From NCBI GenBank assembly GCA_965367015.1, contig CBDUGY010000078.1:1-13995 (forward strand): a stretch of DNA of 13,995 nt, read 5' to 3'. The position numbers and the translations under genes were made by a program. Of the stretch, positions 7,245-13,995 are shown in pieces. Origin of the DNA: CAXBES01 sp965367015 (lineage in GTDB: Bacteria; Bacteroidota; Bacteroidia; Flavobacteriales; Flavobacteriaceae). Every line of letters starts with the position of its first letter. Within the stretch, counting starts at the first letter, position 1. The notes under the pieces were generated by a model. That model searched no databases. It saw only the letters and a list, made by a program, of their open reading frames with translations, and was not told the origin of the DNA.

Positions 7245-8408
7245 ATGGCGAAAATACTTATCATAGAAGACGAAGCAGCAATTCGTCGCGTACTAACCAA
7301 AATACTCACGGAAGAAAATGAAGCCTATCAGGTAACTGAAGCTGAAGATGGTTTGGAGGGAATAGAGCTAATAAGAAAAGAGGACTTCGATCTTGTTCTG
7401 TGTGATATCAAAATGCCAAAGATGGATGGTGTGGAGGTTCTCGAAGCGGTTAAAAAGATAAAACCGGAAGTTCCGATGGTTATGATTTCGGGACATGGTG
7501 ATCTGGATACAGCCGTAAATACCATGAGACTTGGTGCTTTTGATTATATCTCGAAACCTCCCGATTTAAACCGACTTTTAAATACTGTGCGAATTGCTCT
7601 GGATAGAAAGGAACTTGTGGTTGAAAACACCAGGTTGAAGAAAAAGGTGAGCAAGAATTACGAAATGATTGGTGAATCTTCCGCTATTTCTCATATTAAG
7701 GAAATGATAGAGAAAGTTTCACCTACCGAGGCCCGGGTATTTATCACAGGTCCGAATGGTACAGGAAAGGAACTGGTAGCGCACTGGATTCATCAAAAAA
7801 GTGAAAGGTCTAAAGGTCCCATGATTGAAGTTAATTGTGCGGCAATACCCAGTGAACTTATTGAAAGTGAACTTTTTGGACATGTGAAAGGTGCTTTTAC
7901 TTCAGCTAATAAGGACAGAGCAGGAAAATTTGAAGCAGCGAATGGAGGAACAATATTTCTCGATGAAGTTGGCGATATGAGTCTTTCGGCACAAGCAAAG
8001 GTTCTTAGGGCGCTACAGGAGAATAAAGTGCAACGAGTGGGTAGCGATAGAGATATTAAGGTTGATGTGCGCGTAGTTGCAGCTACAAATAAAGATTTAA
8101 AAAAGGAAATTGCTGAAGGAAATTTCAGAGAGGATCTTTACCATAGACTGGCGGTAATTTTAATTAAGGTCCCGGCATTAAATGATAGGCGAGAAGATAT
8201 ACCGTTACTGATAGAGTATTTTGCTAAAAAAATAGCCGAAGAACATGGGACTGCCCAGAAAAAGTTTTCTGCCAAAGCAATTAAACTGCTTCAGGAATAC
8301 GATTGGACGGGAAATATAAGAGAGCTGAGAAATGTTGTGGAGAGACTTATAATTTTGGGAGGACCTGAAGTGAGTGAGGAAGATGTAAAATTGTTTGCAT
8401 CAAAATAA
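7245..8408 (+). CDS. Response regulator with receiver and sigma-54-type AAA+ domain, no DNA-binding domain
   Basis: The protein has 387 residues. The receiver domain (about 1-120) has the acidic pair E8/D9, phospho-acceptor D54, S82 and K104, all as expected. The AAA+ domain (about 140-372) matches NtrC-type sigma-54 activators: Walker A GPNGTGKE (169-176), Walker B TIFLDE (236-241), arginine-finger region REDLYHRL (295-302), and WTGNIREL (354-361). Two features are unusual. The sigma-54 contact loop, normally GAFTGA, reads GAFTSA (216-221). The protein also stops 26 residues after the NIREL motif, without the Fis-type helix-turn-helix that brings the family to about 450 residues. The plus-strand frames after the stop encode nothing like that domain, so this is not a simple frameshift. 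It may act from solution or by protein contact. No sensor kinase is present in the window. Confidence 0.93.
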   Translation: MAKILIIEDEAAIRRVLTKILTEENEAYQVTEAEDGLEGIELIRKEDFDLVLCDIKMPKMDGVEVLEAVKKIKPEVPMVMISGHGDLDTAVNTMRLGAFDYISKPPDLNRLLNTVRIALDRKELVVENTRLKKKVSKNYEMIGESSAISHIKEMIEKVSPTEARVFITGPNGTGKELVAHWIHQKSERSKGPMIEVNCAAIPSELIESELFGHVKGAFTSANKDRAGKFEAANGGTIFLDEVGDMSLSAQAKVLRALQENKVQRVGSDRDIKVDVRVVAATNKDLKKEIAEGNFREDLYHRLAVILIKVPALNDRREDIPLLIEYFAKKIAEEHGTAQKKFSAKAIKLLQEYDWTGNIRELRNVVERLIILGGPEVSEEDVKLFASK

Positions 8409-8603
8409 TTGAAGTGCTTTTTGCAGGAAGCGTTGGTCCTCCTCATCAATTACACCTTTGTCAGTTTTGCTTTTCAGTTCATTACGAATTGACTTAAATT
8501 GGTTAGCCGTCTTATCGCTAATTCCAAGAATCAATCTTTCAAGATTTTTCAGATAATGTTTGTTATCTTTAACTTCAAAAATATTATCAATGCAGTATTT
8601 CAA
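8400..8603 (-). CDS. Small hypothetical protein, 67 residues, possible gene
   Basis: I do not recognise a named family. The frame encodes a 67-residue, Lys/Glu/Asp-rich, probably all-helical protein with amphipathic stretches such as YLKNLERLILGISDKTANQF and DEEDQRFLQKALQLF, which look like real protein and not random AT-rich translation. It fills the gap between the regulator and ppk2: its 3' end overlaps the regulator by 9 nt, and its start overlaps the ppk2 start. There is no ATG. The first possible start is TTG (complement of 8601-8603), just after an in-frame stop, and a shorter form could begin at a TTG about 23 codons in. I see no good minus-strand promoter upstream. The same DNA must hold the ppk2 promoter. 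It may be a real small gene, or a chance ORF antisense to the ppk2 leader. Confidence 0.55.
   Translation of the reverse strand: MKYCIDNIFEVKDNKHYLKNLERLILGISDKTANQFKSIRNELKSKTDKGVIDEEDQRFLQKALQLF
8564..8571 (+). promoter_or_regulatory. Candidate -7 element for ppk2
   Basis: TATCTTTA matches TAnnTTTG except in the last base and is identical to the candidate -7 box of the ABC transporter unit at 3136-3143. It ends 18 nt before the ppk2 ATG at 8590, exactly the same distance as in the other case. No clear -33 TTTG is visible. Confidence 0.45.
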
Positions 8604-9468
8604 GGCTCAAGACTTTAAAGTAACCGAAAAAATAATTCTATCCGAAACCCCGACAACTACTAATCTGGACTTATCAAAAAAGAATGCCGAGCGCCTTTTG
8701 GAAAAGGAGCGAGAAGAACTTGGAAAACTACAGGATAAGTTATATGCTCATGGCAAATATGCGGTATTAGTGTGTTTTCAGGGAATGGATACTGCTGGAA
8801 AGGACAGCCTTATTCGTGAAGTGTTTAAAGATTTTAATGCCAGAGGGGTAGTGGTTCACAGCTTCAAGGTACCTACCGATCTGGAACGAAACCATGATTA
8901 TCTTTGGCGACATTATATAGCACTGCCGGCAAGGGGAAAATTCGGCGTATTCAATCGTACTCATTATGAAAATGTTTTAGTTACTCGGGTACATCCATCC
9001 TATATTTTGGGAGAGAGATTGCCGGGTGTGAACTCAATTGAAGATGTTGACGAAGCATTTTGGGATAGACGATTTGAGCAGATTAATAATTTTGAAGAGA
9101 CCATATCGGCAAATGGCACAATTATCTTCAAGTTTTTTCTGCACCTCTCTAAAGAGGAGCAGAAGAATAGGCAACTTCGAAGACTTAATAAGCCTAGTAA
9201 AAATTGGAAATTTTCACCGGGCGATCTCGATGAACGAGATCTTTGGGATGACTATATGCGTTGTTACCAAGATGTTTTAAATCGGAGTTCAAAACCAAAT
9301 GCACCTTGGTTCGTAATTCCTGCAGATAATAAACCTATAGCTCGTTTTATCGTTGCCAGCATACTTTTAGAGGAGCTTCAAAAATATGACGATATACAAT
9401 TTCCGGAACTGGATCCTAAGTATAAAGCACAGATATCCGAATTTAAAGCACGATTAGAAAACGAATAA
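8590..9468 (+). CDS. ppk2: PPK2-family polyphosphate kinase, class III-like
   Basis: PPK2 enzymes use inorganic polyphosphate to phosphorylate nucleotides, and class III members accept both AMP and ADP. The protein has 292 residues from the ATG at 8590. The N-terminal helices (about 25-55) are charged. The P-loop is GMDTAGKDS (65-73), followed by VHSFKVPTDLERNHDYLWRH (89-108). That LERNHDYLWR region resembles the class III/TIGR03709 group more than the GRDAAGKGG-type class I. FGVFNRTHYENVL (118-130) corresponds to the conserved FxRSxY-type motif of the family. The C-terminal part has KPSKNWKFSPGDLDERDLWD and NAPWFVIPADNK, both typical. The frame stays open to a TTG at 8560, but that stretch contains the candidate promoter and no family similarity. 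The enzyme could recover ATP from stored polyphosphate. The peptidase gene follows after 27 nt. Confidence 0.93.
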   Translation: MQYFKAQDFKVTEKIILSETPTTTNLDLSKKNAERLLEKEREELGKLQDKLYAHGKYAVLVCFQGMDTAGKDSLIREVFKDFNARGVVVHSFKVPTDLERNHDYLWRHYIALPARGKFGVFNRTHYENVLVTRVHPSYILGERLPGVNSIEDVDEAFWDRRFEQINNFEETISANGTIIFKFFLHLSKEEQKNRQLRRLNKPSKNWKFSPGDLDERDLWDDYMRCYQDVLNRSSKPNAPWFVIPADNKPIARFIVASILLEELQKYDDIQFPELDPKYKAQISEFKARLENE

Positions 9469-9495
9469 CTTTCAGAAGAAAACCCCTTAACTAAT

Positions 9496-10890
9496 ATGCG
9501 AATCATGAAATACATCTTTCTTTTAATACTTACAATTTGTCTTACTTCGGAAAGTTTTTCTCAAATAGAAACTACCCAGGATTCGCTGACTCTTAGAAGT
9601 ATTTATGACATGGCTTTACTTAACGGAAAAAGTTACGATTGGCTTGATCATTTATCGAATAATATTGGCAACAGGCTTTCTGGAAGTTTAAATGCTGAAA
9701 AAGCTGTTGTCTATACCGAAGCAGAATTAAATAAACTAGGCTTAGATAAAGTATGGTTGCAACCTGTAATGGTGCCAAAATGGACACGAGGTATTCCTGA
9801 ATACGCTTATATAGAAACCGGTCCGGGTATAACAAGTGTAACAAACATTTGTGCTTTGGGCGGTTCGGTAGCTACTCCTCCCGGAGGTTTACGGGCTGAG
9901 GTAATAGAGGTTCAGAACTTTGAAGATCTTGAGCGCTACGGGCGTGATAGAATAGAAGGAAAAATAGTTTTTTTTAATCGTCCGATGGAGGCCGACCTTA
10001 TAAATACATTCGAAGCCTATGGTGGATGCGTAGATCAGCGTTATGCGGGTGCGATGGAAGCAGCAAAATATGGCGCGGTAGGTATTGTGGTGCGTTCTAT
10101 GAATCTCAGAAAAGATGATTTTCCGCATACGGGTGCAATGAGCTACGGCGATCTCCCGGTCAGCAAGCGAATTCCCGCTTGTGCAATTAGTACTAAAGGT
10201 GCCGACTTTTTAAGTAATACACTAAAATTACTTCCAACCCTGAAATTTTATTTTAAGCAAAATTGCAAAACCTTTCCCGATGTACAATCGTATAATGTTA
10301 TAGGCGAAATCACCGGAAGTACATACCCGGATAAGTATATGGTTGTGGGCGGGCATTTAGATTCCTGGGACCTTGGAGACGGATCGCATGATGATGGCGC
10401 AGGATGTGTGCAATCTATGGAAGTATTGCGCCTTCTGAAAAAGATAAATTACAAGCCGAAACACAGTATTAGAGTGGTGTTATTTATGAATGAGGAAAAT
10501 GGATTGCGAGGAGGTTTAAAATATGCGGAGGATGCAAAAATTAACAAGGAAACTCATGTCTTTGCTTTAGAAAGCGATTCGGGAGGTTTCACGCCGCGGG
10601 GATTTTCATTTGATTGTGATGAAGAGAATTTTCAGCAGATTAAAAGCTGGGAAACACTCTTTAAACCATATTTGATTCATTATTTCGAGAAAGGCGGGAG
10701 TGGAGCAGACATAGGACCCTTGAAAGACAGTTCAATAGTACTGGCAGGATTACGACCTGATTCACAGCGCTATTTCGACTATCATCATGCCGCTAGCGAT
10801 GTATTCGAAGCAATTAATAAACGAGAATTGGAATTAGGGGCTGCAACGATGGCAAGTTTAGTTTATTTAATGGATTCCTATTTAAAATAA
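9496..10890 (+). CDS. Secreted M28-family metallopeptidase, carboxypeptidase Q-like
   Basis: The protein has 464 residues and an N-terminal signal peptide ending near SFSQ (20-23). It would act in the periplasm or outside the cell. A PA-like insert occupies about residues 130-250. The di-zinc catalytic part follows: H287 in GGHLDSWD, the bridging Asp in GSHDDGAG (D299, or D300), E333/E334 in MNEENG (general base and ligand), D361 in ESDSGG, and a His of YHHAASD (430-431). The set is complete, so activity is expected. The LDSWDLG motif and the layout fit the PGCP/carboxypeptidase Q branch, which removes residues from di- or short peptides. The ATG at 9496 is used here, but the ATG at 9505 (MKYIF) is an equally good signal-peptide start. 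The gene probably shares a transcript with ppk2. No strong terminator follows. Confidence 0.93.
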   Translation: MRIMKYIFLLILTICLTSESFSQIETTQDSLTLRSIYDMALLNGKSYDWLDHLSNNIGNRLSGSLNAEKAVVYTEAELNKLGLDKVWLQPVMVPKWTRGIPEYAYIETGPGITSVTNICALGGSVATPPGGLRAEVIEVQNFEDLERYGRDRIEGKIVFFNRPMEADLINTFEAYGGCVDQRYAGAMEAAKYGAVGIVVRSMNLRKDDFPHTGAMSYGDLPVSKRIPACAISTKGADFLSNTLKLLPTLKFYFKQNCKTFPDVQSYNVIGEITGSTYPDKYMVVGGHLDSWDLGDGSHDDGAGCVQSMEVLRLLKKINYKPKHSIRVVLFMNEENGLRGGLKYAEDAKINKETHVFALESDSGGFTPRGFSFDCDEENFQQIKSWETLFKPYLIHYFEKGGSGADIGPLKDSSIVLAGLRPDSQRYFDYHHAASDVFEAINKRELELGAATMASLVYLMDSYLK

Positions 10891-10905
10891 ATTTCGTTGA
10901 ATACC

Positions 10906-11001
10906 TTAAAACATTAGGAATCAGGAGGTTTTTAAAACATTCCGTTTAATTAAAATTACCTATATAATTCTACCTTAGAAATCTTAACATTATTTAACAT
11001 T
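10906..11001 (+). repeat. Repeated TTAA(AA)CATT elements upstream of the SusC-like gene
   Basis: TTAAAACATT occurs at 10906-10915 and again at 10932-10941. The shorter form TTAACATT occurs at 10984-10991 and 10994-11001. The last two are exactly 10 bp apart, one helical turn, so a dimeric regulator or the RNA polymerase could meet both on one DNA face. The function is unknown. Confidence 0.55.
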
Positions 11002-11071
11002 TATAATATTTTACGGCAAATTTATTCGGTTATTTTTTTTTATCTTGCCGGCGTTCAATTTTAGCTTTTTG

Positions 11072-11107
11072 TAATCATAAAAACGCGACTGAAAGTCGTG
11101 CTGATTA
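11072..11107 (+). ncRNA. Predicted nested hairpin in the leader of the SusC-like gene
   Basis: An outer stem TAATCA (11072-11077) with TGATTA (11102-11107) encloses an inner stem CGCGACT (11084-11090) with AGTCGTG (11094-11100). The inner stem is 7 bp including wobble pairs, with the loop GAA. A 6-nt A-rich strand opposite one base separates the stems. No T run follows, so it is not a terminator. AACGC (11082-11086) could instead pair with GCGTT (11051-11055), and GTAATC (11071-11076) with GATTAC (11134-11139), so alternative folds exist. I cannot assign it to a known RNA family. Confidence 0.4.
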
Positions 11108-11203
11108 TAGATATCCAAGAAATTTATGAGCTAGATTACCTCAGGTTAGAAAATTGATCATAAACTCTATAGTCCAATTCAATATTAATTTTAAAAAAAT
11201 CAC

Positions 11204-13995
11204 ATGAAAAAAAGTTACGTTAAGTGGTTATTACTAATGTTTTTTAATATAACTATAGTATTAGCACAAGAAAAGCAGATCAGTGGTACCATCACTGATG
11301 ACGTTGGAGTACCGTTGCCAGGTGCCAATGTAATTATTAAAGGCACCAGTACAGGTACACAATCAGATTTTGATGGTAATTATCAAATCAATGCTTCTGT
11401 GGGTCAAACGCTGGTCTACAGCTACGTTGGTTTTGAACCTCAAGAAAGAAGAGTTGGGGTTGCCAACACAATTGATGTCTCTATGGCAGCCGGTGCAATG
11501 CTTGAAACTGTTGTTGTAACGGGATACAGCAAGCGAAATCAATCAGTGATTACGTCTTCGGTTGCAACTATATCCGCCTCTGAAATCTCGGATCTTACAG
11601 CCACTACGAGTATAGATAATCTTTTACAAGGTAAAGCGGCAGGGGTTCAGGTTTCTGCTGCTAATGGTAAGCCGGGACAAGGAGCTTTTGTGAGAATCCG
11701 TGGAAATAGTTCACTATCTCCGGGAGCATCCTCACCATTATATGTTGTGGATGGTGCAATAATTCAAGAAGTAAATCTTGCAAGTATTTCGAATGAAGAT
11801 ATTGATACTATAACAGTTTTAAAGGATGCGGCAACTACGGCATTGTACGGATCTCGTGGTTCAAACGGTGTTGTTATAATAACCACGAAAACAGGTAATA
11901 GAAATAAAGATGCTGTGGTACGTTTTAGCTCAAGATATGGAACGACTACTAGGATTAAACCTAATTTTGATATAATGGATGCTGAGCAAAAGTTTCAGTA
12001 TGAAGCGGAAATGAATGCCCTAGGTTTGAATGCGGCTCAATCACTTCCAGGTGTCACTACAGAGCCTGGTAGCCCGGAGCGTCAATTTCTAATTGACAAT
12101 CAAACAGATTGGCAGGATCTTATGCTGAAGAATGGAGAAATCCAGAGTAATAATGTTTCTGTTTCAGGTGGTGCAGAAAAAGTTGATTATTTTTTCTCAG
12201 TTGGACATGACAGAAACACAGGGATCATCGATCAATTAGATGGGTTCGAAAGAATCAATTCACGATTGAATGTTAACTTTGATGCGAAGGAATGGCTTTC
12301 TCTAGGATTGACAGTAGCTTATTCTCGTTCAACTAGTGATGAGCCAAGAGATAGAAACAACGTTCAAAACCCATTTAGAGCAATGTATGATTACAACCCT
12401 TACGAAACAGAATTCGTTTTGGATGAATTCGGAAATGTGGTTTTAGACGAAAACGGAGATCCGGTGTACTCACCAACTAGTACTTCATTTAACGTTCGAG
12501 GCGCTTTATTATCGGAGCCCTCACGTGATATAAATAATAACTTAATAGCTAGTGCGCAAGCGATTGTTCGTTTTTCAGATAATTGGAGCTATGGCTTTAA
12601 TGCCTCTTTTAATAGCTTAAACTTTAGAAGAGACGGGTATTCAAAACCGGGTGGAATTTTAGATAGCTTAATAGGGAATGCAGATACTCCAGGAAATAAG
12701 TTAGATTCCGGAACTTATAATGTCGACATGACACTTGGAAATAGACTTATGTATGACCTGAACAAAAATGGACATAATTTGAACGCCCTTGGTCTTTTTG
12801 AATACAACTATCGAGAAACAAATGGGTATTTGGTCCGAAGTATAGGGTATCCTTCCCCATTCCTATCTACACAAATTAACGGTGCAGAGAATACTGCATT
12901 TAATACTACAAGAAGTAAATTAGCCTTATTGTCTTATGGTTTATTCGCAAATTACGACTTTGATGAAAGATATTTACTTTCAGGATCCGTAAGATACGAT
13001 GCATCATCTAACTTTGGTGTAGACAATCAATATGGTCTTTTCTATAGTGGAAGTCTAGGATGGAATATCGCTAAAGAAAACTTCTTTAATATAGGAGCAA
13101 TCGACGATCTCAAAATTAGAGGATCTTATGGTGTTGGTGGTAATAGACTTGGGATAGGTAATTATGCTGCCCAAGGAACTGTTCAGTTTGGGGCGTACCC
13201 CGGTGGTTCGGCAACGATTCCTAATAATATTGCTAATCCAGATCTTCAGTGGGAAACAACCACAACCCTCAACGTAGGACTAGAATATAATTTATTCAAT
13301 AGTCGCATTAGTGGAGTGGTTGATTATTTCGTTCGAGATACGGAAGACTTATTATTTAACATTCCAAAGGCAGATGAGTCGGGTATAGCAACAATAGCAG
13401 GAAATCTTGGTGAAATACAAAATAAAGGTTTGGAATTGTCATTGCAAGCTGATGTGTTCAGATCACCAGATTTCACTTGGACTCTCGGGGGAAATATTAT
13501 TTTCTTAGATACAAAAATAGTTAGCTTACCAGACGGAAAAGACATAGCCGCACCAAATACATTTAATATATTTTGGCGTGAAGGATCAAAGATCAACGAA
13601 CATTATTTAGTTCGATATGCAGGTGTAGATCCTGATACTGGTAGACCAATGTATTTAAACGCAGATGGAGTTGCAGTTTTCCAACAAGACTTGGTAGATG
13701 CTGAAGATGCTCGTGTACTACAAGGTAAATCTACAATTGCCGATAAGGAAGGTGGATTTTTCAGTAGCCTGAAGTATAAAGGTTGGGGATTAAGAACTGA
13801 CTTTGTATTCAAGGCCGGTAACTATATCAACAACTTTGTTAGATCGAACTTAAATTCTGATGGGGTAAACGTTGATAGTAACCAAGCTGTTTCAGCTTTC
13901 AATTACTGGCAACAACCGGGAGACACCAATGTGCATCCTAGTCCGTTGTACCAAGATGAAATCACGAGTGTAAATTCAGACAGATTCTTGGAAAA
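11204..13995 (+). CDS. SusC/RagA-family TonB-dependent outer-membrane receptor, 3' end beyond the window
   Basis: The frame is open from the ATG at 11204 to the window edge, giving 930 residues without a stop. Residues 1-21 are a signal peptide ending in VLAQ. Residues 25-98 are a CarboxypepD_reg-like domain (QISGTITDDVGVPLPGANVI, then KGTSTGTQSDFDGNY). A TonB-box-like ETVVVTGY lies at 101-108. The plug domain (about 115-230) contains YVVDG and the SusC signature segments VLKDAATTALYGSRGSNGVV and IITTKT. From about 240 onward the beta-barrel strands alternate with polar loops. SusC-type receptors import glycans, peptides or other large substrates with a SusD-like lipoprotein, using energy from TonB/ExbBD. 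A susD-like gene is expected just outside the window. The substrate cannot be told from this sequence, since no glycoside hydrolase or other pathway gene is nearby. The family is about 1000 residues long, so only the last strands are missing. Confidence 0.96.
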   Translation, partial: MKKSYVKWLLLMFFNITIVLAQEKQISGTITDDVGVPLPGANVIIKGTSTGTQSDFDGNYQINASVGQTLVYSYVGFEPQERRVGVANTIDVSMAAGAMLETVVVTGYSKRNQSVITSSVATISASEISDLTATTSIDNLLQGKAAGVQVSAANGKPGQGAFVRIRGNSSLSPGASSPLYVVDGAIIQEVNLASISNEDIDTITVLKDAATTALYGSRGSNGVVIITTKTGNRNKDAVVRFSSRYGTTTRIKPNFDIMDAEQKFQYEAEMNALGLNAAQSLPGVTTEPGSPERQFLIDNQTDWQDLMLKNGEIQSNNVSVSGGAEKVDYFFSVGHDRNTGIIDQLDGFERINSRLNVNFDAKEWLSLGLTVAYSRSTSDEPRDRNNVQNPFRAMYDYNPYETEFVLDEFGNVVLDENGDPVYSPTSTSFNVRGALLSEPSRDINNNLIASAQAIVRFSDNWSYGFNASFNSLNFRRDGYSKPGGILDSLIGNADTPGNKLDSGTYNVDMTLGNRLMYDLNKNGHNLNALGLFEYNYRETNGYLVRSIGYPSPFLSTQINGAENTAFNTTRSKLALLSYGLFANYDFDERYLLSGSVRYDASSNFGVDNQYGLFYSGSLGWNIAKENFFNIGAIDDLKIRGSYGVGGNRLGIGNYAAQGTVQFGAYPGGSATIPNNIANPDLQWETTTTLNVGLEYNLFNSRISGVVDYFVRDTEDLLFNIPKADESGIATIAGNLGEIQNKGLELSLQADVFRSPDFTWTLGGNIIFLDTKIVSLPDGKDIAAPNTFNIFWREGSKINEHYLVRYAGVDPDTGRPMYLNADGVAVFQQDLVDAEDARVLQGKSTIADKEGGFFSSLKYKGWGLRTDFVFKAGNYINNFVRSNLNSDGVNVDSNQAVSAFNYWQQPGDTNVHPSPLYQDEITSVNSDRFLE

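Larger units (their letters stand above)
10891..11203 (+). promoter_or_regulatory. 313-bp intergenic leader of the SusC-like gene
   Basis: This AT-rich stretch encodes no gene that I can support. It holds four TTAA(AA)CATT elements (10906-11001), a T-rich tract (11031-11041) ending in TATCTTGC (11041-11048, an imperfect -7 box), a second weak candidate TAGCTTTT (11062-11069), and the predicted nested hairpin at 11072-11107. CGGCAA (11014-11019) and TTGCCG (11045-11050) are complementary but 25 nt apart. If transcription starts soon after 11048, the receptor mRNA would have an unusually long leader of about 150 nt, which is room for post-transcriptional control. Neither promoter box is strong enough to fix the start. 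Confidence 0.5.

Noticed and set aside
8409..8592. A frameshifted helix-turn-helix domain continuing the response regulator
   Set aside because: The remaining plus-strand frames hold stops and hydrophobic sequence with no HTH-like pattern, so the missing domain is not hidden here.
10891..10945. Terminator after the M28 peptidase gene
   Set aside because: Only 4-bp arms (ACCT and AGGT) before a short T run can be found, which is too weak to call.
13324..13812. Two minus-strand ORFs inside the SusC-like gene
   Set aside because: They lie entirely within the open, family-consistent barrel frame on the plus strand and read as unlikely proteins.
1..13995. Defence island, mobile element, CRISPR array or tRNA-linked integration site
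   Set aside because: No repeats with spacers, transposase, integrase, toxin-antitoxin or restriction genes were seen. Gene content is typical chromosomal core plus one receptor locus.

Overview
The window looks like ordinary chromosome of a marine-type member of the Flavobacteriaceae (phylum Bacteroidota). Supporting signs are the AT-rich intergenic DNA, a Bacteroidota-type promoter (TTTG, 21-bp spacer, TAnnTTTG) in front of grpE, the near absence of Shine-Dalgarno sequences, short signal peptides ending in AQ or SQ, a lipoprotein with a Bacteroidota-like signal, and a SusC/RagA-family TonB-dependent receptor. There is no tRNA, rRNA, CRISPR array, insertion sequence or phage gene.

Layout. 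(1) Positions 1-374 hold the 3' end of a TIGR01777-family epimerase-like protein. It converges on a minus-strand YceI-family lipoprotein (414-1079), and a GC-rich hairpin between them serves mainly as the lipoprotein's terminator. (2) grpE-dnaJ (1236-2895) is a two-gene chaperone operon with its own promoter, closed by two successive hairpin terminators. (3) Positions 3162-8408 form a tightly packed five-gene transcription unit with gaps of 2-14 nt: an ABC ATPase and ABC-2 permease of the NatA/NatB (YhaQ/YhaP) type, an MscS-type mechanosensitive channel, a secreted or outer-membrane beta-barrel-like protein, and a response regulator with a sigma-54-type AAA+ domain but no DNA-binding domain. 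(4) A small minus-strand ORF (8400-8603) fills the gap before the next operon. (5) ppk2 (class III-like polyphosphate kinase) and a secreted M28/carboxypeptidase Q-like metallopeptidase (8590-10890) form a two-gene unit. (6) A 313-bp leader with repeated TTAACATT-type elements and a predicted nested hairpin precedes a SusC-like receptor (11204 to the window end), which is cut off by the right edge.

How the genes fit together. GrpE and DnaJ are DnaK co-chaperones. The five-gene unit combines an exporter, a tension-gated channel, an envelope protein and a regulator, so an envelope or osmotic-stress role is a reasonable inference, though nothing in the sequence proves it. The receptor gene at the right edge would normally be followed by a susD-like gene outside the window.

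The points most worth a second look are the DnaJ that has lost one of its two zinc centres, the regulator that lacks both a helix-turn-helix and a canonical GAFTGA loop, the unannotated-looking small antisense ORF, and the structured, repeat-bearing leader of the SusC-like gene. I did not find a convincing new defence or mobile system.
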